NCBI RefSeq assembly: GCF_011947225.1
Contig: NZ_JAATVW010000001.1
Span: forward strand, 496,001-560,000
Direction of reading: 5' to 3'
Length of the DNA: 64,000 bases
DNA from: Planosporangium flavigriseum
GTDB taxonomy: Bacteria > Actinomycetota > Actinomycetes > Mycobacteriales > Micromonosporaceae
How positions within the stretch are numbered: the first letter of the stretch is position 1; the number at the start of each line of letters is the position of its first letter. The notes under the pieces were generated by a model. It ran no database searches. It was not told the DNA's origin and saw only the letters and a program-made list of their open reading frames with translations. Both the position numbers and the translations under genes were made by a program. Positions 52,592 to 62,985 of this stretch are shown here, in pieces.

Positions 52592-54856
52592 TCAACGCGC
52601 CATTAGCGACCTAGCCGCTTGGATGATCTGGTCCTCGGACACGAGCACATGCGCCGCGGCCAGGCCAAGTGGAATGAACGAGTCTACTGCCGCGACCCTG
52701 CGCGCCACCCCTACGTACCCCGTGTCCACCAGCGCGGCGAGTACTCCCTCGCCGACCCCGCCACTGCGCCGGGTCTCGTCCACGACCAGCACACGGCCGG
52801 TGGCCGAGGACTCGCGGATAATGTCGGCGACCGGCAGCGGCGACAGCCAGCGCAGGTCGACCACCCGGCAGCCCACCCCCTCGGCGGCCAGCCGCGCGGC
52901 GGCCCGCAGCGACAGCCGTACCCCGTTGCCGAACGTGATGATCGTCAGGTCCTGTGACGAGCCGACGCCATAGACCCGGGCCCGGCCGATCGGTACGTGC
53001 GCCTCCGCCCAACGCTCCGGTGGCAGATACTCCCCCAGCCACTCGTTGTCGCCGTCGGCGTGCAGGTCACGGGTGTGGTAGAGCGCGATGGGCTCCAGGT
53101 ACACGCACACGCTGCCGTCGACCACGGCCGCCGCGAGGCAGGTACGCAGCAGCGGCCCGGCGTCCTCGGCCCGCGCCGGCACGGCGACGACGACGCCGGG
53201 GATGTCGCGCAGCACCGCGACCGAGTTGTCGTTGTGGAAGTGGCCGCCGAAGCCGGACTGGTAGGCCAGGCCCGGCACCCGTACGACCAGCGGGTTGCGG
53301 TAGCTGCCCGCGGAGAAGAACTGCATCGTGGCCGCCTCGCCACGCAACTGGTCCTCGGCGTTGTGCAGATACGCCAGGTACTGGATCTCCGGGACCGGCA
53401 GCATCCCGCCGAGGCCCGTGCCGAGCCCCAGGCCCAGGATGGACGTCTCGTCGAGCAGCGTGTCGAAGACGCGGCCGACCCCGAACCGGTCGCGCAGCCC
53501 CTTCGTCACCCCGTACACCCCGCCCTTGGCCGCGACGTCCGCACCGAAGACGACCATTTCCGGGTACGCGAGCAGCGCGTCGGTCAGCGTCGCGTTGACG
53601 GTCTGCGCGAGGGTGAGCCCGCCCGCCTCTTCGGGCAGCCGGCCGCCGAAGGCCTCCCGGCGGGCAGCGCTGCCGGATGTCGCGGCGGCGTCGGAAATGG
53701 CACGGGCCACGCGTACCGGCCGCCGGGGCGCGAGCGGGGCGGTCACCTCGCTGACCGAGGCGAGCTTCGGCTCGGCGAGAGTCTCCTCGGCGATCCGGCG
53801 AACCTCCCAGCCGACCTCGTCGTAGCGGGTGATCAGGTCGGTGGGGGTGGCGAGCCCCGCCTGTACGAGCAGCGCGGCGGTCGCCAGCAGTGGGTCGCGG
53901 TCGAGGTCGGCCGCGATCTCGGCCCGGCTGCGGTAGGCCAGTTCGGCGTCGGCCCCGGCGTGGCCCATCAGCCGCACCGTGGACAGGTGCAGCACGGCGG
54001 GGCGCCGCTGTCGCCGTACCCAGGAAACGGCCTCGACCGCCGCGTCGTACGTGGCGGCGACGTCGCAGCCGTCGGCGGCGAAGTACCGGATGCCGGGGCG
54101 GGATCGCAGGGTCTCGGCGACCCAGCCCGCCGGGGAGCGCACGCTGATGCCGATGCCGTTGTCTTCGCAGACGAACAGCAGCGGCAGCCGCAGGCCGGTG
54201 TGGTTGGACCAGCCGGCGGTGTTCAGGCCGGCGAGGGTGGTGGCGTGATTGACCGAGGCGTCGCCGAAGGAGCAGACCGCCACGGCGTCACCCGGCCAGC
54301 CGGTGGTCTGGGCGCGTAAGCGGGAGATCCGCCGGCCGCGCTCGATGGCGTACGCGACGCCGACGGCGCGGGGCAGGTGCGAACCGATGGTGGAGGTGGT
54401 GGGTATCACGTGCAGGTCGGGGTTGCCGAAGACCTTGTGGCGCCCGCCGGTGATGGGCTCCTTCGTGGAGGCGACCAGCCCGCGCAGGACGTCCCGGATC
54501 GGGTCGCTGCCGGGCACCTGGACGGCGCGGGCGCAGTAGAACGCGCCCGAGCGGTAGTGCAGCAGCGCCGGGTCGGTCGGGCGCAGCGCGGCGGCCACGG
54601 CCGCGTTGCCTTCGTGGCCGGCCGAGCCGATGGTGTAGTACCCCTGGTCGAAGCTGCGCAGCCAGCGCGCGGCGAGATCGAGGTGCCGGCTGGCGAGCTG
54701 GGCGGAGAACAGCTCCCGGGCCTGGACGCCGGTCAGCGCCGTGCCCTCGCGTACCGGATCGTCGGGCTCGCGTTTCTCGTCGGCCGGGCTCAACCCACCG
54801 AGCACCGCCCGGAAACGCTCATCGAGGTCCTGAGGCGTGGTCACGACGGACAGCAT
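52592..54856 (-). CDS. 2-oxoacid dehydrogenase E1, alpha and beta subunits fused
   Basis: A 754-residue thiamine-diphosphate enzyme. Residues 1-~385 are an alpha-type subunit with the TPP motif beginning GDASVNHATTLAGLN and ending CEDNGIGISV. Residues ~410-754 are a beta-type subunit (LAQTVNATLTDALLAYPEMV, SAGSYRNPLVVRVPGLAYQS, VVDLRWLSPLPVADIIRESS). The arrangement matches fused branched-chain (2-oxoisovalerate) E1 proteins of actinobacteria. No E2 or E3 gene adjoins, so it probably uses the E2 and E3 at 2.4-5.6 kb or others elsewhere. The ATG at 54856 is preferred to a TTG upstream. Confidence 0.88.
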   Translation of the reverse strand: MLSVVTTPQDLDERFRAVLGGLSPADEKREPDDPVREGTALTGVQARELFSAQLASRHLDLAARWLRSFDQGYYTIGSAGHEGNAAVAAALRPTDPALLHYRSGAFYCARAVQVPGSDPIRDVLRGLVASTKEPITGGRHKVFGNPDLHVIPTTSTIGSHLPRAVGVAYAIERGRRISRLRAQTTGWPGDAVAVCSFGDASVNHATTLAGLNTAGWSNHTGLRLPLLFVCEDNGIGISVRSPAGWVAETLRSRPGIRYFAADGCDVAATYDAAVEAVSWVRRQRRPAVLHLSTVRLMGHAGADAELAYRSRAEIAADLDRDPLLATAALLVQAGLATPTDLITRYDEVGWEVRRIAEETLAEPKLASVSEVTAPLAPRRPVRVARAISDAAATSGSAARREAFGGRLPEEAGGLTLAQTVNATLTDALLAYPEMVVFGADVAAKGGVYGVTKGLRDRFGVGRVFDTLLDETSILGLGLGTGLGGMLPVPEIQYLAYLHNAEDQLRGEAATMQFFSAGSYRNPLVVRVPGLAYQSGFGGHFHNDNSVAVLRDIPGVVVAVPARAEDAGPLLRTCLAAAVVDGSVCVYLEPIALYHTRDLHADGDNEWLGEYLPPERWAEAHVPIGRARVYGVGSSQDLTIITFGNGVRLSLRAAARLAAEGVGCRVVDLRWLSPLPVADIIRESSATGRVLVVDETRRSGGVGEGVLAALVDTGYVGVARRVAAVDSFIPLGLAAAHVLVSEDQIIQAARSLMAR

Positions 54857-54903
54857 GTCCGAAACCAACTTCCCCGTGCCAGGGAAAGGCTCAGGAAGTG
54901 ACG

Positions 54904-55308
54904 TCAGCCCTGCAGGAACGAGAAGCGCACCTGCCGTGTCGGGTTGTCGACATTCGGGTCGACCAGGCAGATCGACTGCCAGGTGCCCAGGGCGATCTTC
55001 CCGCCGATGACCGGGAGCGTGGCGTACGGGGCGACGAACGCCGGCAGTACGTGGTCGCGCCCGTGCCCCGGCGAGCCGTGGCGGTGCACCCAGCGGCCGT
55101 CGGTGGGTAGCACGTCGTCGAGGGCGCGCAGGAGGTCGTCGTCGCTGCCCGCGCCGGTTTCGATGATCGCTATGCCGGCAGTGGCGTGCGGCACAAAAAC
55201 GTGGAGCAGCCCGTCGCCTCGTCCGGCCACGAACTCGGCCGCCTCATCCGTTATGTCACGAACGACGGGTGTGGACCCCGTCCGGAGCGTTATTACTGAT
55301 GAGTACAT
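54904..55308 (-). CDS. YjbQ/UPF0047 family protein
   Basis: 134 residues from the ATG at 55308 (MYSSVITLRTGST). HVFVPHATAGIAIIETGAG and RHGSPGHGRDHVLPAFVAP contain the conserved histidines. Members have been reported to show weak thiamine phosphate synthase activity. That could be relevant, as both neighbouring genes encode thiamine-diphosphate enzymes, but this is inference. No ribosome binding site is visible, so the mRNA may be leaderless. Divergent from aceE. Confidence 0.85.
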   Translation of the reverse strand: MYSSVITLRTGSTPVVRDITDEAAEFVAGRGDGLLHVFVPHATAGIAIIETGAGSDDDLLRALDDVLPTDGRWVHRHGSPGHGRDHVLPAFVAPYATLPVIGGKIALGTWQSICLVDPNVDNPTRQVRFSFLQG

Positions 55309-55320
55309 GTGTTGATCATC

Positions 55321-55339
55321 CCAGTTGTCCCCCAACTGG
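55321..55339. promoter_or_regulatory. palindrome upstream of aceE
   Basis: CCAGTTG (55321-55327), TCCCC, CAACTGG (55333-55339): perfect 7-bp inverted repeat in the divergent aceE / YjbQ-family region. Confidence 0.4.
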
Positions 55340-55376
55340 CGTGACGGAGACCCGTAGGAGCGTGCACCATGGTTCC

Positions 55377-55388
55377 GTAAAGCTTTAC
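55377..55388. promoter_or_regulatory. 12-bp palindrome GTAAAGCTTTAC before aceE
   Basis: A perfect 12-bp palindrome 26 bp upstream of the aceE start. It could be an operator or part of the 5' leader. Confidence 0.35.
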
Positions 55389-55414
55389 ACCAGACACATA
55401 CCGAAGGAACGCCT

Positions 55415-58156
55415 GTGTCCACCGAACGCAAGCGCCCGGTTATCAGCGACGGTCTACCCAGCCAGTTGCCTGATATCGACCCGGACGAGACTAACGAATG
55501 GGTCGAATCCCTAGACGGGGTCGTCGACGAACGGGGCGCCAAGCGCGCGCGGTACATCATGCTGCGCCTGCTCGAGCGCGCTCGGGAGCGCCAGGTCGGG
55601 GTGCCGCCACTGACCACCACCGACTACATCAACACGATCCCGCCGGAACGCGAACCGTGGTTCCCCGGCGACGAGTTCGTGGAGCGTCGCATCCGGGCGT
55701 ACATCCGGTGGAACGCCGCGATGCTGGTGCACCGGGCACAGCGTCCGGAGGTCGGTGTCGGCGGTCACATCTCGACGTTCGCGTCGGCCGCGAGCCTCTA
55801 CGAGGTCGGCTTCAACCACTTCTTCCGGGGCAAGGAGCACCCCGGCGGTGGTGACCAGATCTACTTCCAGGGCCACGCCTCCCCCGGCATCTACGCGCGG
55901 GCCTTCATGGAGGGCCGCCTGACCGGCGACCAGCTCGACGGGTTCCGCCAGGAGCTGTCGCACCCGGGTGGCGGCCTGCCGTCCTACCCGCACCCGCGGC
56001 TGATGTCGAACTTCTGGGAGTTCCCCACCGTCTCCATGGGTCTCGGCCCGCTGAACGCGATCTACCAGGCCCGCTTCAACCGGTACCTGCACGACCGTGG
56101 CATCTCCGACACCAGCCAGCAGCACGTCTGGGCGTTCCTCGGCGACGGCGAGATGGACGAGGTCGAGTCGCTCGGCGCGATCGGCGTGGCCGCCCGCGAG
56201 GAGCTCGACAACCTCACCTTCGTCATCAACTGCAACCTGCAGCGCCTCGACGGCCCGGTCCGCGGTAACGGCAAGATCATGCAGGAGCTGGAGGCGTTCT
56301 TCCGGGGCGCCGGCTGGAACGTGATCAAGGTCGTCTGGGGCCGCGAGTGGGACCCGCTGCTCGCCGCCGACTCCGACGGCGCGCTGGTCAACCTGATGAA
56401 CGTCACGCCGGACGGCGACTACCAGACGTACAAGGCCGAGTCCGGCGCGTACGTGCGGGAGAACTTCTTCGGCCGCGACCCGCGTACCCGCAAGATGGTC
56501 GAGCACCTGACCGACGACGAGATCTGGAACCTCAAGCGCGGCGGGCACGACTACCGCAAGCTTTACGCGGCGTACAAGGCGGCGATGGAGCACACCGGCC
56601 AGCCGACCGTCATCCTGGCGAAGACGATCAAGGGCTGGACGCTGGGCTCGCACTTCGAGGGCCGCAACGCCACGCACCAGATGAAGAAGCTGACGCTGGC
56701 GGACATCAAGACCTTCCGCGACCGCCTCTACCTGGACATCCCGGACTCGGCGCTGGAAGAGAACCCCTACCTGCCGCCGTACTACAAGCCGGCCGACAAC
56801 TCCGACGAGATGGAGTACATGCGGGAGCGCCGCAAGCAGCTCGGCGGTGGGGTGCCGTCCCGGCGTACCACCACGATCCCGCTCGCGCTGCCGTCGTCGG
56901 ACGCGTACAGCACGATCAAGAAGGGCTCCGGCAAGCAGAAGGTCGCCACCACGATGGCCTTCGTCAAGCTCATGAAGGACTTGATGAAGGACAAGAACAT
57001 CGGCAAGCGGTGGGTGCCGATCATCCCGGACGAGGCGCGCACGTTCGGCATGGACGCCATGTTCCCGACCGCGAAGATCTACTCGCCGTTCGGGCAGAGG
57101 TACACCCCGGTCGACCGGGAGCTGTTCCTGTCCTACCGGGAGTCCGAGACCGGCCAGATCCTGCACGAGGGCATCAACGAGGCCGGTTCGGTGGCCACGT
57201 TCACGGCCGCTGGCACGTCGTACGCGACGCACAACGAGCCGATGATCCCCGTGTACATCTTCTACTCGATGTTCGGCTTCCAGCGCACCGCCGACGGGCT
57301 GTGGGCAGCGGCGGACCAGATGGCCCGCGGCTTCCTGCTCGGCGCCACGGCCGGCCGCACCACCCTCAACGGTGAGGGACTGCAGCATGAGGACGGCCAC
57401 TCGCTGCTCCTCGCGGCGACCAACCCGGCGGTGGTGACCTACGACCCGGCGTTCGGGTTCGAGGTCGCGCACATCATCCAGGATGGCCTGCGGCGGATGT
57501 ACGGGGAGAACCCCGAGAACATCTTCTACTACCTGACCGTCTACAACGAGCCGATCCACCAGCCTGTCGAGCCGGCTGACCTGGACGTCGACGGGCTGCT
57601 GAAGGGCATGTACCGGTACGCCCAGGCGCCGGCGGTCGACGGCCCGAAGGCCCAGATCCTCGCGTCGGGCGTCGGCCTGCAGTGGGCTCTCAAGGCCCAG
57701 CAGTTGCTGGCCGAGGACTGGGGCGTGGGCGCCGACGTGTGGTCCGTGACCTCGTGGACCGAGCTTCGCCGCGACGCCGTGGCGGCCGAGGAGCACAACC
57801 TGCTGCACCCCGGGCAGGACGAGCGGGTTCCGTACGTGACGCAGAAGCTGTCGGAGTCGACCGGTGGCCCGGTCGTGGCCGTCAGCGACTTCATGCGGGC
57901 CGTCCAGGACCTGATCTCCCGCTGGGTTCCGAGCGACTACACCTCGCTCGGCACGGACGGGTTCGGCATGTCCGACACGCGGCACGCGCTGCGCCGCCAC
58001 TTCCACGTCGACGCCGAGTCGATCGTGGTGGCGACGCTGCGCCAGCTTGCCCGCCGCGGTGAGGTCCGCGCGTCGGCCCCGGCCGAGGCGGCCAAGAAGT
58101 ACGCGATCGACGACGTGAACGCCGCCCCGGTCGGCGAGACCGGCGGCGATTCTTAG
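55415..58156 (+). CDS. aceE: pyruvate dehydrogenase E1, homodimeric type
   Basis: 913 residues; decarboxylates pyruvate and acetylates E2 lipoyl groups. The GTG at 55415 follows GAAGGAACG. The TPP motif is [20 protein letters not shown] near residue 243. Other family features are [37 protein letters not shown] and [12 protein letters not shown]. The length equals that of actinobacterial AceE. It is the equivalent of M. tuberculosis Rv2241 and should work with the E2 and E3 at the other end of the window. Confidence 0.97.
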   Translation: MSTERKRPVISDGLPSQLPDIDPDETNEWVESLDGVVDERGAKRARYIMLRLLERARERQVGVPPLTTTDYINTIPPEREPWFPGDEFVERRIRAYIRWNAAMLVHRAQRPEVGVGGHISTFASAASLYEVGFNHFFRGKEHPGGGDQIYFQGHASPGIYARAFMEGRLTGDQLDGFRQELSHPGGGLPSYPHPRLMSNFWEFPTVSMGLGPLNAIYQARFNRYLHDRGISDTSQQHVWAFLGDGEMDEVESLGAIGVAAREELDNLTFVINCNLQRLDGPVRGNGKIMQELEAFFRGAGWNVIKVVWGREWDPLLAADSDGALVNLMNVTPDGDYQTYKAESGAYVRENFFGRDPRTRKMVEHLTDDEIWNLKRGGHDYRKLYAAYKAAMEHTGQPTVILAKTIKGWTLGSHFEGRNATHQMKKLTLADIKTFRDRLYLDIPDSALEENPYLPPYYKPADNSDEMEYMRERRKQLGGGVPSRRTTTIPLALPSSDAYSTIKKGSGKQKVATTMAFVKLMKDLMKDKNIGKRWVPIIPDEARTFGMDAMFPTAKIYSPFGQRYTPVDRELFLSYRESETGQILHEGINEAGSVATFTAAGTSYATHNEPMIPVYIFYSMFGFQRTADGLWAAADQMARGFLLGATAGRTTLNGEGLQHEDGHSLLLAATNPAVVTYDPAFGFEVAHIIQDGLRRMYGENPENIFYYLTVYNEPIHQPVEPADLDVDGLLKGMYRYAQAPAVDGPKAQILASGVGLQWALKAQQLLAEDWGVGADVWSVTSWTELRRDAVAAEEHNLLHPGQDERVPYVTQKLSESTGGPVVAVSDFMRAVQDLISRWVPSDYTSLGTDGFGMSDTRHALRRHFHVDAESIVVATLRQLARRGEVRASAPAEAAKKYAIDDVNAAPVGETGGDS

Positions 58157-58163
58157 CCCCTAC

Positions 58164-58211
58164 GATCTTGGGCACTTAGGCCGGTTATCGCCGGTCTAAG
58201 TGCCCAAGATC
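58164..58211 (+). terminator. palindrome after aceE (dispersed family, copy 5)
   Basis: GATCTTGGGCACTTAGGCCG starts the left arm (58164-58184, 21 nt), which pairs with 58191-58211 with a single mismatch. Arms resemble those at 41972 (17 of the first 20 positions). It lies between the convergent aceE and hydrolase genes. Confidence 0.8.
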
Positions 58212-58222
58212 TACGAGGGCGG

Positions 58223-59842
58223 TCAGCGGAGCGGGAGGTCGAGCCAGGACCCTCCGGTGAACGCCATCGTCGTGCCGTACCGACTGGCGCCGAGATAGAG
58301 CGGGTCCACCGTGTCGATCACCAGGGCGAGCTGGTGCCCGGCCGGCACGTCGTACGCCATCGCCTCCATCTTGAGGTCGATCGTCTGCGTGGGCTCCAGC
58401 CAGGTGACCGGCGTGTGGCCGATGAGCTTTCCGACCCCGAGCGGGCCGGTGTCGTACAGGTAGGCGATCAGCGTTCCCTTCGGCTGCGCCGAGTTGATCG
58501 TCAGGTGCAGCTTCGGGCAGCCCCGGATCACGCCGCCGGCCGGTAGCGGGTCGGACATCCACACGCCCGCGTTGCTGCGGAGGATCGCGGGCATCCAGAC
58601 CATGGGCGGGATGCCGGTCAGCGCGGCGAAACCGTTGGTCAGCAGGGCCACCCCGGCGTCGGCGAACGTGTCCGACCCCATCGAGATCGGCTGGCTCCAG
58701 TTGTCCGATCCGGGGTCCGTGGACAGCGGGCCGGTTGCGATCAGTCCGCCCGGCTTACCCAGGTACATGCGCTGGGTTGAGGTGTTGACGTGCGCCCAGT
58801 CGGGATACGACTCGACGGCGTCGCTGCCGGGGCGGCGCAGGACGACGGGCGGCTCGGTGTCGATTCCGGTCTGCTTGCCGCCGAGGTACCGGTCGAACCA
58901 CCGATAGGCGCTGTCCCACACGTGGTTGGGCAACCCGAGCAGGCCGAACCCCTCGGCGATGACGTGGTCGCCGGGCGCGAACTCGAGTCGCTTCGGTCCG
59001 GTCAGCTTGCCGAAGAAGTCCACCAGTTGGTTGGGCGCGAAGATGGTGTCGTTGTACCCGTTGGCCATCAGGATCGCCGGCCGGTTGCGGTTGATGGCGT
59101 CGACGTACGTCGCGGCGGAGCGGATCCGACCCCACGTCTTGAGCGGGTCCAGATCGTCACTGCTGAAGTACGCCTTGGCCATGGCGGTGAACTCGGCGCT
59201 CGGCCGGCCGACCAGGTCGGCGACGGTCTTGAGCAGCCACACCGCCTGCGGGTGCCGGGTGTCGTTGCCGTAGAGCGAGGTCACCAGGTCGGTCCAACAG
59301 CTCATGGCGACGACCGCCTTGATCCGCGGGTCGAACGCGGCGGCGAGCAGGCTGATCCCGGAGCCGTAGGAGACGCCGGCGATGCCGACGCGCGCGGGGT
59401 CGGCGGCCGTGTTGGCCAGCAGCCAGTCCACCACCGCCCTGGTGTCGAGCATGTCCTTGGGGCCGGCTACGTCGATCTCCCCGCCCGAGTCCCAGAACCC
59501 TCTGGTGGTGTACGAGAGGACGACGTACCCGCGGCGGGCGAACGCCGACGCCTGCGCGACGTACTGGAGATCGTTGAGTCCCCAACTGTTGACGAACACG
59601 ATCGCCGGATAACGGCCGGTCGCCGCCGGGGCGATGACGTTGGCTTTCAGTACCACGCCGTCTTTCGAGGGAATGTCGACGAACCGGAATCCGGTGATCG
59701 CGGTGCCTGCGGCGACTGCGGGTCGGGGGGCGGCGCCGGTATGGACCGCCGTGGTGCTGGCGGCGGCCGACGGGACGGCTAACGAGGCGGCAACGGTACC
59801 GGCGAGGAGTGCTGAGAGTACGACGGATCGACGCAGCGTCAT
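58223..59842 (-). CDS. secreted CocE/NonD-type alpha/beta hydrolase
   Basis: 539 residues with a Sec signal peptide (about 1-28, MTLRRSVVLSALLAGTVAAS, cleavage near AAAS). The serine hydrolase nucleophile is S158 in GVSYGSGISLL; a downstream His is in FAPGDHVIAEG. The C-terminal beta domain (about 400-539, VWMSDPLPAGGVIRGCPKLH) is the X-Pro dipeptidyl-peptidase/CocE type. It may be an esterase or peptidase acting outside the cell; the substrate is unknown. The ATG at 59842 is preceded by a tandem palindromic operator. Confidence 0.87.
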   Translation of the reverse strand: MTLRRSVVLSALLAGTVAASLAVPSAAASTTAVHTGAAPRPAVAAGTAITGFRFVDIPSKDGVVLKANVIAPAATGRYPAIVFVNSWGLNDLQYVAQASAFARRGYVVLSYTTRGFWDSGGEIDVAGPKDMLDTRAVVDWLLANTAADPARVGIAGVSYGSGISLLAAAFDPRIKAVVAMSCWTDLVTSLYGNDTRHPQAVWLLKTVADLVGRPSAEFTAMAKAYFSSDDLDPLKTWGRIRSAATYVDAINRNRPAILMANGYNDTIFAPNQLVDFFGKLTGPKRLEFAPGDHVIAEGFGLLGLPNHVWDSAYRWFDRYLGGKQTGIDTEPPVVLRRPGSDAVESYPDWAHVNTSTQRMYLGKPGGLIATGPLSTDPGSDNWSQPISMGSDTFADAGVALLTNGFAALTGIPPMVWMPAILRSNAGVWMSDPLPAGGVIRGCPKLHLTINSAQPKGTLIAYLYDTGPLGVGKLIGHTPVTWLEPTQTIDLKMEAMAYDVPAGHQLALVIDTVDPLYLGASRYGTTMAFTGGSWLDLPLR

Positions 59843-59865
59843 GAACGCCTCCAGGAAAGGAGAAA

Positions 59866-59901
59866 GTTACCAATCGGTAACGGGGGTTACTGAAGGGTAA
59901 C
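59866..59901. promoter_or_regulatory. tandem palindromic operator before the secreted hydrolase gene
   Basis: Two 16-bp palindromes, GTTACCAATCGGTAAC (59866-59881) and GTTACTGAAGGGTAAC (59886-59901), share GTTAC-n6-GTAAC and are spaced 20 bp centre to centre (two helical turns). It is 24 bp upstream of the start codon, typical of a TetR-family repressor site. Confidence 0.65.
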
Positions 59902-60075
59902 TTCGTGTGCGTCAGGTCACAATAGTGAAAGTCATGAATAGCTAGACGCCACTTTTCGGATATTTCATCCACGCAGCACCCCGCATGGCTGCGGCACCTG
60001 TATGGGGAGCCCACGCAGCCATGAGATCGACGGGTATCGCGATAGGGTCGCCGCGGACTAGACACATACAGCGAG

Positions 60076-60105
60076 GCGGGGCCGGCTACCTAGCCAGCCC
60101 CGCCC
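60076..60105 (-). terminator. hairpin after the L,D-transpeptidase gene
   Basis: GGCGGGGC (60076-60083) and GCCCCGCC (60098-60105) enclose a GGC/GCC extension with one symmetric mismatch; 11 nt past the minus-strand stop at 60117. Confidence 0.65.
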
Positions 60106-60116
60106 CTGCGCCTCAC

Positions 60117-61388
60117 TTAGAGGGCGCTGCCCTTGGTCCAGTCATTCCAGCTGAGCGTCCACGCCCCGATGCCGTCGGTCGGCTTCAGCGTGATCGGACT
60201 GTTCTTCACGTCGACGACGTCGCCGGGGATGAAGGTGTCGTAGAACCACTTCGCGTGCGCCGGAGCGACGTTGATGCAGCCGTGCGAGGTGTTCTGCCGG
60301 CCGTGGGCGGGGATGTTCCAGTCAGCCATGTGCACGTACTCGCCCGCGTTGGAGATCCGCACGGTGAGCGTGATCTTCTCGTCGTAGTAGTTCGGATCCT
60401 TGGGATCCTTGACGCCGTAGCTGGCCGAGGTCATGCGCGTCACCGGGGCCTTGTCGAGGACCACGTGCGGCCCACCGTTGGTCCAGTAATTGATCGTCTG
60501 GCCGTCGGCGGTCTTGTTGTAGCCGCCCTTGCCCAGGCTGACCGGCATCGTGCGGACCACCTGGCCGTCGACGTACACCTGCATCTGCTTGGTGTTGTTG
60601 TCCGCGATCGCGATCCGCGACTGGCCGATGGCGAAGGAGGCGCTCACGTCGCTCTGCCCGTACAGGCCGTCGCCCAGGTCCTTGCCGTAGACGTCCGTCG
60701 AGACGCTGACCTTGGTGCCCGGCTTCCAGTACTCCTTCGGGCGCCACTCGACGCGCTGGGCCCCGAACCAGTGCCACGCACCTTCCGCCTGCGGACTGGT
60801 AGTCACCTTGAGCGACGTCTGCGCCGTCGCCTTGTCCGGCACCGGCTCGTCGAACCACACCTGGATCGTCTGGCCGACCCCGTAGGTGTCGCGCTCCTTG
60901 AGCAGGTGGGTGTCGCTGGCCCGCAGGTAGGGCTGCGTCTGGTTCTTCGGCTTCAGCGTGGTGAAGGCGCTGGTCTGCTCGATGTGCTGGCCGGCACTGT
61001 TGGTGCCGGTCGCCGTCACCTTGTACTGCTTGCCGTAGCCGAGTGGCTCGCCGCTGCTCCACGACTTGCGGTCGGCGCCCAACTCACCGCCGACCTGCTT
61101 GCCGTCGGGGTTGGTGACGGTCACGGCCTCCAGGGTGGCGTCCTGCGCGGTGACCTTGATCGGGTCGAGCACGGAGACCTGGGTTGCGTCAGCCGCGGGC
61201 GTGATCTTGAATTCACCCGGCGCCTTCTTCGTGCCGGCGCCACCCGCCTCACCGGAGGGCATGCCCGTGCCGGCGCCGCGCCAGGTCGCCTTGTCACTCT
61301 GCGCGCATCCGGTGGCCGCAGCCAACGCCAGGACGACGGCCACCACCCCAACCAACCGGGCCCGCGACCGACGACTCGGCATGTGCAT
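60117..61388 (-). CDS. L,D-transpeptidase lipoprotein (YkuD domain)
   Basis: 423 residues from the ATG at 61388 with GGGAGGAATCGTA upstream. The signal ends in a lipobox with C28 ([11 protein letters not shown]). Ig-like domains occupy about 55-250 ([20 protein letters not shown]). The catalytic YkuD domain has [20 protein letters not shown] with nucleophile C371. The enzyme makes 3-3 peptidoglycan crosslinks at the outer face of the membrane. The architecture equals mycobacterial LdtB-like enzymes. Confidence 0.94.
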   Translation of the reverse strand: MHMPSRRSRARLVGVVAVVLALAAATGCAQSDKATWRGAGTGMPSGEAGGAGTKKAPGEFKITPAADATQVSVLDPIKVTAQDATLEAVTVTNPDGKQVGGELGADRKSWSSGEPLGYGKQYKVTATGTNSAGQHIEQTSAFTTLKPKNQTQPYLRASDTHLLKERDTYGVGQTIQVWFDEPVPDKATAQTSLKVTTSPQAEGAWHWFGAQRVEWRPKEYWKPGTKVSVSTDVYGKDLGDGLYGQSDVSASFAIGQSRIAIADNNTKQMQVYVDGQVVRTMPVSLGKGGYNKTADGQTINYWTNGGPHVVLDKAPVTRMTSASYGVKDPKDPNYYDEKITLTVRISNAGEYVHMADWNIPAHGRQNTSHGCINVAPAHAKWFYDTFIPGDVVDVKNSPITLKPTDGIGAWTLSWNDWTKGSAL

Positions 61389-61512
61389 TACGATTCCTCC
61401 CCCGACACGGCAGGTACTCCGTCTGGCCAATCTACTGAGGCCGACCAACGAACGCGACCCTGTGCGCCGGCCCGCGTGCCGCGTCGGGGACACGGGCCAT
61501 AAGGTAGAAACC

Positions 61513-62940
61513 GTGACGGTACGCGTACGCTTTGCTCCCTCTCCGACCGGTATGTTCCACGTCGGCGGTGCCCGCTCGGCGCTGCAGAACTGGATCTATG
61601 CCAAACAACACAACGGTGTATTTGTGCTGCGTATCGAGGATACGGACGCCGCGCGCAACCGCCCGGAGTGGACTGAGGGAATCATCAACGCGCTCGACTG
61701 GATCGGGATCAAGCGCGGCACGTACGAGGGTCCGTACTTCCAGTCCTCGTACGCGGAGCAGCACCGTGCGGCGGCTGAACGGCTACGCGAGTCTGGCCGA
61801 GCGTACTACTGCGAATGCACCCGCGAAGAGGTCCAGGCCCGCACCGGGAGCCAGTTCACCGGTTACGACGGCTACTGCCGCGATCGCGGCCTGGAGCCGG
61901 GCCCGGGGCGGGCGCTGCGGTTCCGCACGCCTGACGAGGGCGAGACCGTCGTCATGGACGTGGTCCGCGGCTCGGTCGTGACGGAGAACGCGAATATCGA
62001 GGACTTCGTCATCGCCCGCGCAGACGGGTCGGCGGTGTTCCTGCTGGCCAACGTCGTCGACGACGCGACGATGGGGATCACCCTCGTCATGCGCGCCGAG
62101 GAGCACCTGCCCAACACTCCCAAGCAGCAGTTGCTGTGGGAGGCGCTGGGCCACCAGCCGCCGCGCTGGGCGCACGTGCCGATCGTCGTCAACGAGAAGC
62201 GTCAGAAGCTGTCGAAGCGCCGCGACAAGGTCGCGCTGGAGTCGTACCGTGACGAGGGTTACCTCCCCGACGCGATGCGCAACTACCTGATGCTGCTGGG
62301 CTGGGCGCCGACCGGAAACCGGGAGATCGTCCCGTGGTCGGTGATCGAGGAGGAGTTCCGGCTGGAAGACGTCAACCCCTCCCCCGCCTTCTTCGACGAG
62401 AAGAAACTGCGCGCGTTCAACGGCGAGTACATCCGGGCGCTGTCGGCCGAGGAGTTCATCGAGGCCTGCCAGCCGTGGCTGACCGGCACCCCGGTCGCGC
62501 CCGGAGCGACACCCGTCGCGGCGCCGCCGTGGGACCCGGGCAACTTCGACCCGAAGGTGTTCGCCGCGGTCGCGCCGCTGGCGCAGACGCGGGTGGCGGT
62601 CCTGTCCGAGATCGTGCCGAACGTCGACTTCCTGTTCCTGGACGAGCCCGCGATCGACGAGGTCGCATGGGGCAAGGCGATGAAGGAGGGCGCCGCCGAT
62701 CTGCTCTCCGCCTCGATCGCCGCCTTCGAGAACGCGCCGTGGGACGCCGAGTCGCTCAAGGCGACGCTCGAGGCGGTGGGCGCCGAGCGCGGGCTCAAGC
62801 TGGGCAAGGCACAGGCACCGGTACGCGTGGCCGTGACCGGCCGTTCGGTCGGCCTGCCGCTGTTCGAGTCGCTGGAGGTACTCGGCCGCGCCCGCACCCT
62901 GGACCGGCTACGGGCGGCGCTGTCCAAACTGGACGGCTGA
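61513..62940 (+). CDS. gltX: glutamyl-tRNA synthetase
   Basis: Charges tRNA-Glu; class I. The GTG at 61513 gives [20 protein letters not shown] with the HIGH-like motif HVGG (16-19); longer in-frame starts run into the upstream gene. The KMSKS-like motif is KLSKR (232-236). 475 residues, normal length. [20 protein letters not shown] and [17 protein letters not shown] are conserved. It is convergent with the secreted low-complexity gene. Confidence 0.96.
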   Translation: MTVRVRFAPSPTGMFHVGGARSALQNWIYAKQHNGVFVLRIEDTDAARNRPEWTEGIINALDWIGIKRGTYEGPYFQSSYAEQHRAAAERLRESGRAYYCECTREEVQARTGSQFTGYDGYCRDRGLEPGPGRALRFRTPDEGETVVMDVVRGSVVTENANIEDFVIARADGSAVFLLANVVDDATMGITLVMRAEEHLPNTPKQQLLWEALGHQPPRWAHVPIVVNEKRQKLSKRRDKVALESYRDEGYLPDAMRNYLMLLGWAPTGNREIVPWSVIEEEFRLEDVNPSPAFFDEKKLRAFNGEYIRALSAEEFIEACQPWLTGTPVAPGATPVAAPPWDPGNFDPKVFAAVAPLAQTRVAVLSEIVPNVDFLFLDEPAIDEVAWGKAMKEGAADLLSASIAAFENAPWDAESLKATLEAVGAERGLKLGKAQAPVRVAVTGRSVGLPLFESLEVLGRARTLDRLRAALSKLDG

Positions 62941-62946
62941 GAGATC

Positions 62947-62971
62947 ACCGCAAAGAGTCACTCTTTGCGGT
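62947..62971. terminator. 12-bp-arm palindrome between gltX and the secreted protein gene
   Basis: ACCGCAAAGAGT (62947-62958), C, ACTCTTTGCGGT (62960-62971). Perfect arms; convergent genes. No T-run. Confidence 0.7.
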
Positions 62972-62985
62972 AGGTCGTGGGCGGC

